This document shows, in pieces, positions 22,990 through 34,700 of a DNA stretch of 37,679 bases (position 1 is the stretch's first letter; every line of letters begins with the position of its first letter). Where the stretch lies: positions 1,588 through 39,266 of the forward strand of contig LWCA01000223.1 in assembly GCA_001642005.1 (NCBI GenBank), written 5' to 3'. The position numbers and the translations under genes are program-made. The notes below the pieces were generated by a model, which was given only the letters and a program-made list of their open reading frames with translations, ran no database searches and had not been told where the DNA came from. The DNA comes from Intoshia linei (lineage: Eukaryota; Orthonectida; Rhopaluridae).

Positions 22990-24472
22990 CACCTTGTGTT
23001 AATTTATTAGGCAAATGTAAAAAATTAAAAAAAATTTCTTCTAAAGAGTGGACTAAATTCTTAAATTTTTTTTGGAAAGTGTGCACAATAGTTTACGACA
23101 ATATTTAAAATGCAAACAAAAAAAATCTAATACAATTAAAATAATTGAATATATATAAATATTAGTACAAGTGTGTCAAAATATTAGGCAAATGTAATGA
23201 ACATAAATGAATGAAGTGGAATTTATCATTAAAAATTAGATCTAATATTTAATATAGTTGCCATGAACTTGTAACACCTTAATGAGCCTAACATCGACAG
23301 AATCGGTCATCTCTTGACTCTTGACACGTTCTGGTATAATTGATTTAGACACTTCTTTAATAGCATTCCAATGGTCATCAAGGGAGTTATACTGAGTCCC
23401 AGCCGAATATAATTTTCTAAATGATTAATATGAATAATTATTAAAGTAATTTTATATTGGGTTTAAATCGGGACTGTTAGGGGGCCAATTCATCAATTTT
23501 TCTCCGCTAAGGCAATTTTCTGAAAGAAATGTAGTAAATAACGATGCATGTAAAAATGAATTGTCATGCATAAATATGCACTTATTTCTAAAAATTTCGG
23601 TCTTCGATGTAACTAAACATAAAAATTAAAACATGCTAAAATAATAAGTATTACAATTTAGAATTCATTTTCACGCCACTGGGAACACGAAATGGTCTTA
23701 ATACTTCATTTCCAATGATTCCTGCCCAAAACATAACACCTCCACCACTTGTTGGCGACGCATCCTTGAAGGTGTTTCAGCAGTATTCAGTACCAAACCT
23801 CTTAACCATCCATCCGGTCTAATGTTTCACGACACTCGTCAGTGAACAACACTGTTTCAAAATTTGTTTTTAAGTAAGTTGTTGCCCACTTTATACGTTT
23901 TTCCTTATATATAGGTTTTAAAATCGGTCTTTTAAGAGCTTTTTTCACCGAAGCTATAGATTTTAGATCTCTAAATCGAGTATTTCTAGACATATTTCCT
24001 ATATTACAGGCTGAAAATATGTTTGCACTTGTGGAAAGTGGTGTCGATGATACTTCTCTCCTTAATAATGATAATTCTCGAGGTGTTACGATTTTGTTAC
24101 GATTTTACGTTTATTTTGGATAGATCATTAATCCATTTCTTTATAGTGCGAGTATCGCGCTTTAAACACTTGGAAATTTGAAAAGTTGTCTTCCCTCTTG
24201 CTAATAAAGCCGTTATTTGGCTTTTTTCGTCCATTTTTAAATCGTTTTTTTGTCCCATTATAAATTTGCTTAATAATTTGACACACTAAATTATGCAAGA
24301 AAACGATAATAAGTAGATAAAAAGTTTTTTTGCATATTAACTATTTATTTTTTAATGAATAATATTAGCATCTGTTACAAGTCACCGAATTACAAAAAAA
24401 AATAACTATTTTGGCTAGATCTTGAGTGTATTACATAACTTTATATGATTTGCTTAAAAATTTGACAGTGTG
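22990..24472 (-). mobile_element. Second decayed Tc1-type transposon with IR/DR ends
   Basis: The element is 1,483 bp, bounded by TA at 22988-22989 and 24473-24474. The left outer end CACCTTGTGTTAATTTATTA and a left inner copy at 23168 (CAAGTGTGTCAAAATATTAG) share TTAGGCAAATG. The right outer end, read on the minus strand, is CACACTGTCAAATTTTTAAG, with an inner copy whose minus strand reads GTGTGTCAAATTATTAAGC ending near 24287. Outer-inner spacing is about 178 and 185 bp. It encodes a broken transposase on the minus strand. Confidence 0.78.
23230..24259 (-). pseudogene. Tc1/mariner transposase, disrupted
   Basis: The minus strand opens with an ATG at 24259 just inside the inner repeat and encodes an HTH segment (SQITALLARGKTTFQISKCL), but meets a stop near 24100. 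An open segment follows at 23993-23802 with the first catalytic Asp region (VLFTDECRETLD). Frames then break; further on are MHDNSFLHAS near 23570-23590 (second Asp) and NWPPNSPDLNPI near 23460-23495. The C-terminal part (PERVKSQEMTDSV) ends near 23245. Several stops and frameshifts mean it is non-functional. Confidence 0.8.
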
Positions 24473-24474
24473 TA

Positions 24475-25421
24475 TAATGAAAAAATTTTATTTTTTCGAT
24501 AACTTGTTATGAATCGTTTCTTTTCAAATAAAAATAATCACATAAAATTGAAATTTTATGTAATAAATCCTTGTCCCCACGATGAGATTCAAGTTTTATG
24601 AAAAAAAATTTAATTTTAGCCATCAAATTAATTTTAATGTAATATAATTTATAAATTCTTGTTGATTAAAGATTATTTTTAATTCAAGTTTAAAATATAC
24701 ATAAAATACTATTAAAGGACTATCGACAAGTAGTTCTAGATTGTTTTAAACCTCTCAATTTCCTTTCAGATTAGAGAACAAATTAGTTTTAACTTTGAAC
24801 TTTAAAATACAGTAATGTAATAGATCCATAGTGAATTAAACACTATAAAAATTATAAAGTAGTAGTTATTCATTATTTTAAATTGTTACAGAATTGTAAT
24901 AATTAAAATTAGTTCAAATTTACTAATGTAAATGGATTAAACTAATAAATGCACTAAGTCGATAAAAGTTAAATTATTTTAAATTATAAAGGGAAAAGTT
25001 ATTTGAGAATCGAAATTATCGGAATGCGAACGTGCAATCCATTTATTGTAAAATTAAACATATTGATTAGAACGTCAATTAAAATAGATGAATGGATATA
25101 CTTTTCTCAATTATATGAAAAATTAGTGTTGAAACATTACTAAAATCAAAAAATCAAACTATTTACTAGCGCATGTGATATATTTGTCAATACATGTGCA
25201 CATGTACTTAAAATTACTTTGAAATCTCCAATATATCAAAATCGTGAAAATATTTCAAGTGTCAAATTTTACTTTAAAATAAATCGATATTAATAAACGC
25301 GTTGATATAATTAAGATTAAACGTTAATATTGATATAAATTTAACATAAATAAATGTGTATACTGTAACGTGGTGTAGAACTAAAAAGTGAATTCAACCA
25401 AAATATACTAAATTGAGTTGA
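24475..25421. other. Intergenic, probable SLC45 upstream region
   Basis: AT-rich DNA with no coding potential or recognised repeat. It should contain the SLC45 promoter and 5' untranslated region, but no clear core promoter element stands out from the AT-rich background. Confidence 0.4.
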
Positions 25422-28400
25422 ATGGAGGCTAGAACAGGACGGTGCAAGTTAATTAGACTTAGTATGACAGTTTTCGGGATAGAACTCTGTTATGCAGCTG
25501 AAACAGCTTTCATCATGCCTATTGTCCAAGAATACGGTTACAAAATGATAAATATGACATGGATCTGGTGTATTTCATCATTGTTAGGTATAAACATTTT
25601 TATTTACGCTGTATTGATTATAGGATTTATATTAACTCCTCTCTTGGGGCCGATTAGCGATAAATGTAAATTTAAATTTGGACGAAGAAGACCGTTTATT
25701 TTACTATTTAGCATTATTATTATAATGGGAATAATATTATTATTAAGTGTTCCCAAATTTGATACACATAGTCCTCTTAAATACACTAACAACACTCTAA
25801 ATTTAAAAACGTTTTCTGAAACTACAATAGCGAAAAAACTACCGAACCATAAATCAAACTTAATAGTTCTGCTGTTTTTAATTTTTGGTCTCGTGTTGAC
25901 CGATTTCGGATGCGATGCATGCCAAACACCCAGTCGAACGTACATGTTGGAAATTTTACCATCGCAAGAACATCATCGTGGGTTAAGTTATTTTACATTG
26001 ATGGCAGGGCTAGGAGGAACAATAGGCTATGCTATGCAATCGATCGATTGGCAATCAATGGTTAGTTATCATAGTTCCGATGTACTCAGTCATTCCCACA
26101 TTACCTTCTACGTTGCTTTGGTGTGTTACATATTGTGTGTACTTTTATCCATTTCTACCCAAAAAGAAAAAACTTTGCAAGAAATTATCAATACATCAAA
26201 CAGCAATCCTGATAATTATGAATCGATCATCAACGATGACCTTGGTGAAACTAACCAAACTAAATTCACAAATTTCAATTTTAAAAATTTGTATGCTTCA
26301 ATTGTGAATATGCCAAAATCAATGTACATCTTATGTCTAACAAACTACTTTAGTTGGATTTCTCTAGTTTGTTACTCTCTATATTTTACTTCATTTGTTG
26401 GAACAGTCATATACAAAGGTAAAATTGATCAATAGTTATTTTTAATCGTTTATATTAGGAAATCCCACTGCCGCAGCTTTAAATCCAAATAGAATTCTTT
26501 ATGATAATGGTGTACGATTCGGTTCTTTTTCCATGTCATTTTACACATTGTCATCCTGTATTTATTCATGTGTAATTGAAAAACTCATCTGTAGATTTAG
26601 TAATTATTTCATTTTTACACGCCTAGAGTATCATCAATACATTTATTTTAATCAATTTATTTAGAACAATAACCCCGTATTAATATTATATTTTAGCTTT
26701 AAAACAAATTTACTTTTTTGGGCATTTTATCTACTCAATTGGAAGCATGATCATGTTTATTCTACCATATAAATATGTTACTATAATATTAAGTCCAACT
26801 GTTGGCATCATGTACGCTACCCTTTTCACAATACCTTATAGACTAGTTGCCATTTATCACGAAAAAAATGTGGTAATTTTAAATTAAACGAAGCCACACT
26901 ATTCGCCTAAATCGGGAATTCAAAATTTTCGCGAATATAGTCTAGTTTTTAATAACCTGTTAACCAATTTAGTCTATCATCCACTTATATATAATTGTAA
27001 TTTATATAATCGTATATTTAAAACAGGGATGCCCAACATGTCGATCGCCAAAATTAAAAAATTACAATTAATTTTTTATTTTAATAATACTCCTTATTAA
27101 AATGATATCTATTTTAATATTGATATATATAATTTATTTTTAATATTGTTAAAATGTATACATTTCTATAAATGGGATGTAACTTATTTAAATCGTTATC
27201 TAATAAATAAATGAGTCTACTATTTTTAAAATTAGGTTGTGCCGATAATTTTATAATATACAGCGAAAGTGCTTGGAATTATTCCGAATTTTAATTTTTA
27301 TGTTTTCTACGATCACTGAAAATATTTAGTTAAACATTTTTTATAGGATTCCGCAAGGCGATTTGTTTGAAATAGTTTCCGATCAGAAACATTTTTCTAG
27401 TCAATGTATTGGTCGAACGCCACTCATTGAAAAATTCTGAATGATTTAAAACATTAACAGTCATAGAATTTAAAAAAACCAATTTCTAATACAGTTTTTC
27501 CAGGACGTGTTTTTATCTATTTTTAAGTTTCAGAATTTGAGTCCTTCAGGGTCAAAAACCCAATTTCCCTTTTTGTTTAAAAATAAAATCAACCCAAAAA
27601 TTTAATAAAACATACATTCTGAGACGCGTTGTAAAATCATTAACATGTCAATGTTTTAAATAAAGGGTAACACATACACACAGACATTCAATTTTATATA
27701 AGTAAAGGATAGTAATATAAAATGTTCAAAAGTTAGAATTGTTATAGTAAAGTACGAAAAGTGAGAAGTTAAGAATAATTAGTACACACAGACAGAATAC
27801 AGTAAACGCTGTTTATAAGAACAGTTTTTTAGTTTTTTTGTAGAGTATTTTAACATTAGTTTAGTCAAAAAAAAACACAAAAAATTTGAATCTAACAAAG
27901 TGACACCTTCAAGGTCAAAAAATCACTTCAGTATTCATTTTTATATATTTGACTAGGTTGACTGTTATGTACTACGTACAAACAGGACCTAGCTCTGCCG
28001 AGGGCAAATTTTTATTATACTTAAAAAATAAATTCACGTTGAAAATCTAATTTAAAAATCCTACTATTCACTATTATCAATCCTTTAAAGGAGTGGTTCC
28101 CAAATTTGTTTCAGGTGGAACCATCATATCACATTACTTTTTACTTTAAAGTGAATTATTCTATCTTAATTTTTTCTTTGTTAACATTTGCGTAAAGAAT
28201 CTTAAAAGCAATTGTTATCCCATTTTTTTAATTTATTAGACAGAATGTGGGTATAATATTAAAAATAAAGTAAAAACGGTCCAATTCTAAAAATTGTCAT
28301 AAATAGCATAAATTTCATAAAAAAATAAAATTATAAAAACCTATTTTGTCATTTTCAATGTGATGATATATATTCAATACCAATTTAATAAATACCTAAA

Positions 28401-30925
28401 AATACTAATTATGTATCAATAATTAACCCAATCTTTCATTTCCGTCGAATTTAACCAATATTGCAAAGGATTGTAATAAATATAAAAATGATATTAACAA
28501 AGTTTGTATTACTTTTTGATCATTTGACTTTACAAATTTTGGACAATTTTTACATTGACGTTTAAAGCATTCTGAATTTAAATCGGTGTTACATAAAAAA
28601 AAAGTACCAGTCAGTAGACCATTTTAATGCATTTAATTTGTATTTAAAGTTTTCATGAATCATGCACTTGCACTGATCCCTTGGACAATTATTCATGAAA
28701 AAGACGTTATCAGGACGCAATTTACAGAAATTACTAAAACCAATACTTTTTTCATCTTTACAAAATATAGTATGTGCTTCTCTAAGATAATACATTAAGT
28801 ACATCCGAGGCATCACTTTCTTAATACCACATTTTATAATAGTCTTTTTTTGGTTCGGTGATATTCATGAAATTTCCGGATTTTGAAAAAACATTATTAC
28901 CTTATTCTTCATTATTAGTTCAGTTTCAACTATTTTCACAATATTTGAATCAAACTTTTCCTTAAAAACTTCATTCATTATCATGGACAAATTACTTTCG
29001 TTTTTAGGGAGTGCTTTAATCAACCTTGACTTTGCTTTACCTAAAGTTTGTATTGACATATAAGGTGTTGGATTAATTAATTTATTTTTTTGTTTTGACC
29101 GGAATTTTAGTACTCTCAATTTTGTCTGTTGTTCACTTTTTCGTATTTTTTTCCACCTATAAAAATATACTATTTATAGTAATTATATAATTATTACAGC
29201 ATGGGAAAATTATTATAAATTTTTAACACTGGTACATTACTATTTAAAACACGTCTGATCAACATCATAATTATTTTTAAGGATAATTATCCTTAATGCG
29301 ACCTTTTTAAAGTGTGCCTTATATACTACATAATTTTATCATATTGAAGTACTGACATTTTGATCAATGTGATAATATATTATTTATTTGTTATTTATTA
29401 TTATGAGTTCCCAATAATTCCTCCTTGGGGAACCTCGACATTCTTTCGAAATTAAAGAATTCTTTTTATGAGCATAGAGAATATTAAGTTTGGTGTTAAT
29501 TATTATTAGTTAAAACTTAATTGAATGTACAATAATGTATAATAGTTTTTCAATTAGTAAATAAAACAATAATAATTATATACCTTCTTCTATAATTTTT
29601 TTCATTTCTCTGTCATTTTTCTCGACTTCATCGTTATTCTTTGTCTTTTTCGCGCAATTGGGATAATTTTCAGGTGTATTGGTCATTGTTATATCATTTG
29701 ATTGATTCATTTAATTAATTTCAATTTAAATTTACTGGCGTTACAGTATTTAAAAATCTCAGAATGACATCTTAACGATGCTTATTTCTAAATTCATTTT
29801 CAAATAAGATGCATATGTAACTATTTCACATCACATTAAAATTTCAGAGTTTTATTGAGAATGTGTAAATATTTATTTTAAAATAACTATAATTGGAAGT
29901 TTTGGCGTTACAAAATTTTTTTGATTTTGATTTTATCAATTATCTCAGCTTATTTTTTAATTAAAATTAATTATTTACATGTATATGATAAGAAATTATT
30001 TTATCAACGTAACAAACCGAGATTGGTCTATTTTTATTCTATACAAAACTAGATATATCGATTTATATTTATTTTAATATTCTGTAAAAACAAATTTTTA
30101 TTTAACATACATCAAAACATCTATAAATAGTGTTTAAATATAATTTTTTGGCAGGTATTTTATAATTATTGTAAAATATAGGATTTATGCTCAACATTAA
30201 ACCAAAAAAATAAATCTAATTTATCATTTTAATTTTTGCTATTTTGATATTTAGTGTAGAGAATGGGCCATAACTAAAATTTAATTGAATTTTTGTAGTT
30301 CAGAAAAATGAAGTCCGTTAATCAGAAATTTTTTTTATTAACGAGGAATTTTTTTAAATAAGGATTAGCCTGCAATAACAAGTGTAACTTTGTTAGTAAA
30401 CTTTTTAGATTTATTTAAATAATTTCATTTAAAATAAAACTGTAAAATAAGCTATTTAGTATTGAAAATTTTTATCTACATACTAAAATAGTGTAGATCG
30501 TTTTTGGAGTGTCATACATGCCCACTGGTCAATTCCCAGTCTAAGTATTGGAAAAACAATTTGCAATGTTTTTTTGAATTAACATTCATATAAAATTTGA
30601 ATTTTTATAATTAATATATATTTATGAAATAGTTTGAATATACATACTTGGACGATAATTACCAAATATTGGAATCAAATCATCGTCCAAAATGCCGAGG
30701 ATTTGGTACAGACATGGCTCTGGTTTCCGCAATGTTGTTCATGGCTCAACTGACAATATCAGCAATTGTAATAAATTACCATCTAATATTTACATTTACG
30801 CTTGATTTAAATTTTAGATGGGACCAACAATTAAATTATTCAATTCCTATCGCATTATAATGGTGATCGCTACCTGTGCTAGTTTAATTGGGTCAATATT
30901 ATCAACTAAAGTGTTATATATTTAA
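25422..30925 (+). CDS. Slc45: SLC45-family H+/sugar symporter
   Basis: SLC45 proteins (MFS superfamily) move sucrose or hexoses with protons across membranes. Exons by my model: 25422-25587, 25624-26418, 26459-26599, 26697-26872, 30633-30767 and 30818-30925; phases agree and give 506 aa. Diagnostic features are the N-terminal CKLIRLSMTVFGIELCYAAE, LTPLLGPISDKC leading into FGRRRPF (GRRR at 75-78, loop between membrane spans 2 and 3), DACQTPSRTYMLE in span 4, MAGLGGTIGYAM, SPTVGIMYATLFTIPY, and a last exon ending STKVLYI like family C-termini. About 12 membrane spans are expected; the loop around residues 92-125 is longer and polar. Introns are 36, 40, 97, 3,760 and 50 nt. The 36-nt intron is in frame without a stop. 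The gene is convergent with, and nearly abuts, the membrane-protein gene at 30929-31539. Substrate cannot be told from sequence. Confidence 0.92.
25588..25623 (+). other. 36-nt in-frame SLC45 intron without stop codon
   Basis: The segment starts GTATAAAC and ends GATTATAG. Removing it restores the family-typical junction SSLLG-FILTPLLG. It is 12 codons long and, if retained, adds hydrophobic residues (INIFIYAVLIIG) within membrane span 2 without breaking the frame. Confidence 0.75.
27956..28200 (+). repeat. Dispersed repeat, second copy of 18013-18260
   Basis: Shared ordered words with dynamin intron 18 include TGTTATGTACTA, GTACAAACAG, TTTTTATTATAC and GGAGTGGTTCC followed by TTGTTTC. GGAGTGGTTCCCAAA resembles the left end of the hAT-like element at 19466. 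Confidence 0.65.
28500..29710 (-). pseudogene. Antisense transposon-type gene remnant in SLC45 intron
   Basis: Minus-strand pieces occur in order. 29710-29584 starts MNQSNDITMTNTPEN and ends at a GT donor. 29156-28901 carries WKKIRKSEQQTKL, then SIQTLGKAKSRLIKALPK. About 28830-28589 carries MYLMYYLREAHTIF, KSIGFSNFCKLRP and DQCKCMIHENF. 28575-28510 carries CFKRQCKNCPKF. From memory this order (basic N-terminus; SLGKA-x-x-A-LP; L-x-EAY-x-IF; F-x-x-LRP-x-x-V; C-x-C-x-x-HEN) matches a family of uncharacterised, mobile-element-associated proteins in cnidarians and insects. The first two exons keep frame only if an upstream AG near 29175 is used, and no clean join to the Cys-rich piece was found, so it is probably decayed. 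A nested host gene remains possible. Confidence 0.5.
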
Positions 30926-30928
30926 TTT

Positions 30929-31539
30929 TTAAAATACATCCTTGTACACAATATCTTTTTTATCAAATTTTTGATTTTTTGCCATATTCCGTAAAGGCCA
31001 ATTTTCATCACGTGAAGTGAATTTGTTATACTTATTGTCAGGAATTATTGTTTTATAAACAGGTTCAGACAAAAATCGCTGTTTATGAGAAGATTTATTT
31101 GGAGATAACCTTCCAGTATGTATTCGCGAGTGTCTTGAACCATCAATAATCTTTTCATTGTGGTAAATAACAGATGTTTTACTGGGAAGACGCGCAATTT
31201 CGTGATAATTATGATTCAATGAATATCTACTACCAGACATTCCAACTACAGAAACACTTGTATTTCTACTTTTCCTGCTAGGATATCCAACTAATCCCAA
31301 ATTATCAGGTCTATAAGTAGTGTAAATGGGCTGGGACGTTTCATAAACATCAACAGCTTTTCTAAATAATATTCATACTAATAAAATATGACTTACAGTT
31401 TATTTTCAATTATAACCTTTCGAATCAGGAGGATAAAAGAAAATACCATACAAAAAGAACCAATGACGAAACAGGTGTAGACAGCTATATTATCATTATT
31501 TGATTTTAAAAAAAAATTACCTCCAACCCTAACGTCCAT
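30929..31539 (-). CDS. Unknown single-pass membrane protein, 191 aa
   Basis: Two exons, 31539-31397 and 31361-30929, flank a 35-nt intron with a consensus GTAAGT donor; the phase-2 join gives 191 aa. Residues 18-39 form one hydrophobic span (IAVYTCFVIGSFCMVFSFIL) followed by Arg-Lys, so the short N-terminus should face outside or the lumen and the long tail the cytosol. The tail is basic and rich in Ser, Asn, Tyr and Arg, with SRKSRNTS, GSRHSR and GRLSPNKSSHKQR stretches that could be phosphorylated or bind acidic partners. No signal peptide, catalytic motif or known domain is recognised. Its stop codon is 3 bp from the SLC45 stop (convergent), and its start lies 215 bp downstream of the SURF4 stop on the same strand. 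The reading frame, good splice site and biased composition make it a likely real gene. Confidence 0.75.
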
Positions 31540-31579
31540 AATTATATATAATTTTTAGTCGTACTGTAATCTACCAACT

Positions 31580-31585
31580 TTTATT
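31580..31585 (-). terminator. Possible SURF4 polyadenylation signal
   Basis: The minus strand reads AATAAA, 170 nt after the SURF4 stop and only about 40 nt before the start codon of the next minus-strand gene (ATG at 31539). If used, SURF4 transcript cleavage falls in or beside that gene's 5' untranslated region. Confidence 0.35.
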
Positions 31586-31754
31586 GTTTTTTAATGAATA
31601 TGTATCCATCTGTGCAACGAAAATACAATACAACAAACAGCTAAAATAAATTTTTTACAGTTGAATGGATATTTAATGCTAAAATTAGTCTAAAAATCTG
31701 GTTACAGCACATTGAGAAATTTTTAAAATTTAATAGACATTTCAATATAATTGA

Positions 31755-34700
31755 TTAAAATTGTTTTTTGTATTCATCTATACTTATCGATCCGGCACCG
31801 ATTGTCGTAATGTATAAAAGTCCACCAATAACTGAAAGTGTTTGAAAAAAATCATATTTTGCATAATCGTCAATAAACGAATCGCTAGTTATACTCCAAA
31901 AGTGGTTGGTGATGAAATTGTATAAAGTGAGCCAAACACTTAGAATTAATGATGCCGCTTTCGTGCGATATCCAATGATTATACAGGGTAGCAGGATGAT
32001 ACCAAATAATATCAAGAGTAAATTAGTGATTGTTCCATTCAATTGAATGAGGGTTAAATACATAAATGTACAGACGATACGTCCAAACAGGTTCATAAAT
32101 GACGATGTACGGTTTACTTTTACGTTACTGAGCATCCCTGTAAATTTCGTTTTTTCCTTTTCAATGCTAGCTCGCCATTCTGACACACTTAATGTTAAAC
32201 CTCCAATCAACGACAAAAATCTAAATATAAATTATTTTTTAAATAGTTACATATCTTTGTCAGATAAAATTGAAAATTAAATTTTTTCAAGGTTAACCAC
32301 CTTTTATAATTATAAATTATAACCTTTTAGCAAGTGAAATACTAATTATTCATTTAAAACAATTAAAAATCTGTACATTCTTACTCATATAATGTAACTA
32401 GTTTGATTTTTAAAAAGAAGGATAATTGGGCTTTTTGAACTGTAAGATGTGAGTTTGGGAGGTTAAAATGTATCTTACTTTCAGCCACGATAAAAACTGT
32501 AATAGAAATGTGGGCTTTATAAAATTCTAAGACTGGTAGTTATTGAAATAAACGGTAACACACACACAAACAAATATTACATAGAATTTTATATATGTAA
32601 GGATTTAGTTAAAAATGGATGTCTATTTATTTATTTATTGGTTCCAGCTTATCTAAGAAAGTGAGAGGAGTAGAGTTTTAAAAATGGCACATTTCCATAA
32701 TAGTTTTTCGAGAGCCAGTTTCAATTCAAACCAGTCCTAGAATTATAAAAAATAGACAATCTGACAAAAATTTTAAAATCATCAACATCATGATAATTTT
32801 CAATTTCAAACTCTTATATCTTTACAGTTATATTTTACCAATATTGCAAAAAATTGTAATAAATATAAAAATAATATTAACCAAGTTGTACGAATTTTAG
32901 TTTCGTTGTAATTTTTATTTAAATTTTATTCAAAATGTTTTGATAATGAGAATTTGAAATTTAGAAATTGCGTAGCAATGAAAAAAATCCGAAAAAATGA
33001 ATTATATAGATTTTCAGCCATATTTCTTTATTGGAAATGTGTAGACATTCAATGCACATTTTTTTTGAAATTGTAGGATCAATATTTACATTTTCAATTT
33101 TTGATTTTTAATTGATTTATTTGAAAAATATTGGTTGAATATATTAAAAGTATTTTTGATCAGGAATGCGTAGATTTCTCGGGTTGAACTTTTGTAACTA
33201 TATCATCTGGAATAAGCTCTATCTGAATAATCTTTTTTTTTAATTTTCGAACCGTGAATTATTTCGAAAATAAAAATATGAAAACTAAAATGCTTTTTTG
33301 ACCGTGAAGTCGTTACTTATTCGGATTGAATTTTTCTGTGTGTGTTAACAAGATACAACTATACAACCTGTAAATTTTTTAAAATTATAGGGCTGTTTTC
33401 ATTAAAAAAAGAAGAGTAATTTGTGCTTTTGGCCCTGAAGATATAATTTTTTAAAATTCTTTAACTCGTTTGATTTTGTAAAAGAGGGACAATTGGGGTT
33501 TTTGACAATCAAAAACAAACAACAAAACAACAACAAACAAAAATCACATAGCATGTTATATAAGTTACGATAATTTCTAAAATAGTTTTTAAAATTATAA
33601 GCATTATCATAAATGGCAACCTCAAAAAAGTTTATTTTCACGATCAAAACCACAGATTACCCTTTTTTTAATATGAAAACAGCCCTAGAATTTAAAAAAA
33701 AACAGATGATAGATTTATATCCAGTTAATTTTAAATTTAAATTTAAAAATTTTAATAAATTGCTATTTTATAATTTTATTCCTGCGGTTTTTTTCATTAC
33801 TACGCAATTTTTCATTTTCAAAAAGTTTAAAACCACTTTGTATTAAATTCTCACGGGATATTTAGGTTTTTGATATTCAAGATACAATTTTTAGATAATA
33901 AAATTAATGAAACTGCATCAGTCTCAATATACTAAATTGAATTTTTTTTCACCAAAGATTTCATTGTGTAAATTTCAGAGATTGAAATTTATTTCATTTG
34001 AAGCGTTAAAAAAATCCTACAAAAAATTATCGTTTTATAATGTTGTAAAATTTTTCTAAAATAGTTACCGACAGACAGATTTTTTAATATTTTATTGTAA
34101 CTTATCGATAATTCCCAAATATCCGATTATAGTAATCATGAATAATAATTATTCATGTTATTCAAAACATTTTTTTCAAATTTTACAATAATCAGGCATG
34201 TTCAAAAAGGCAATTTCTACAAACGAAATATTTTGTCTAGGAGTAACAATATTCACAATTGTTATATTTTTTTACAGCAATTAAATATAATGACAGCTCA
34301 TCACCAAAATCTCAAATAATGAAACTGATTCATTTTGTACAAGGCGTCATACTATAAAAAAAAACTAAAATTTATTTTAGTTTTCATATAATCATATATT
34401 AATTAAACATAATCTGACTATATTTGATATTTCGCGGATACATATTATGTATATTTGATTGAATGTAATCGTCTCAACCAGATGTATTTATAAATTATTG
34501 ATTTTATTTATATGTTGACTACTTTTTTGTTGAATAATGTGTCTTTAAAGACTTTTAAATTATTTCTTAAATATTTATTTACAGTGCCAAAAGATGACAT
34601 AATTTCATTTCACGAAAATATATTATTGACATATCTATTTCTATTTTTTATTTTAATTATATTAATAAATTCAACCGCTAAAATAATTTAAAAATATTAT

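Larger units (their letters stand above)
26873..30632 (+). other. SLC45 intron 4 (3,760 nt)
   Basis: Phase-0 intron between NV and FEYTYLDD. It contains an hAT-like start at about 27026 (CAGGGATGCCCAAC), a dispersed repeat at 27440-27710 with a CCTTCAGGGTCAAAAACCC word, a repeat at 27956-28200 paralogous to 18013-18260, and the antisense transposon-type gene remnant described separately. The last 900 bp show nothing recognisable. Confidence 0.7.

Noticed and set aside
25604-26307. Overlapping frames on both strands within SLC45 exon 2
   Set aside because: Shadows of the well-supported transporter exon.
33402-33846. Open frames on both strands in SURF4 intron 3
   Set aside because: They lie in or beside a dispersed repeat copy, are Phe/Lys/Asn-rich, and have no domain; treated as chance.
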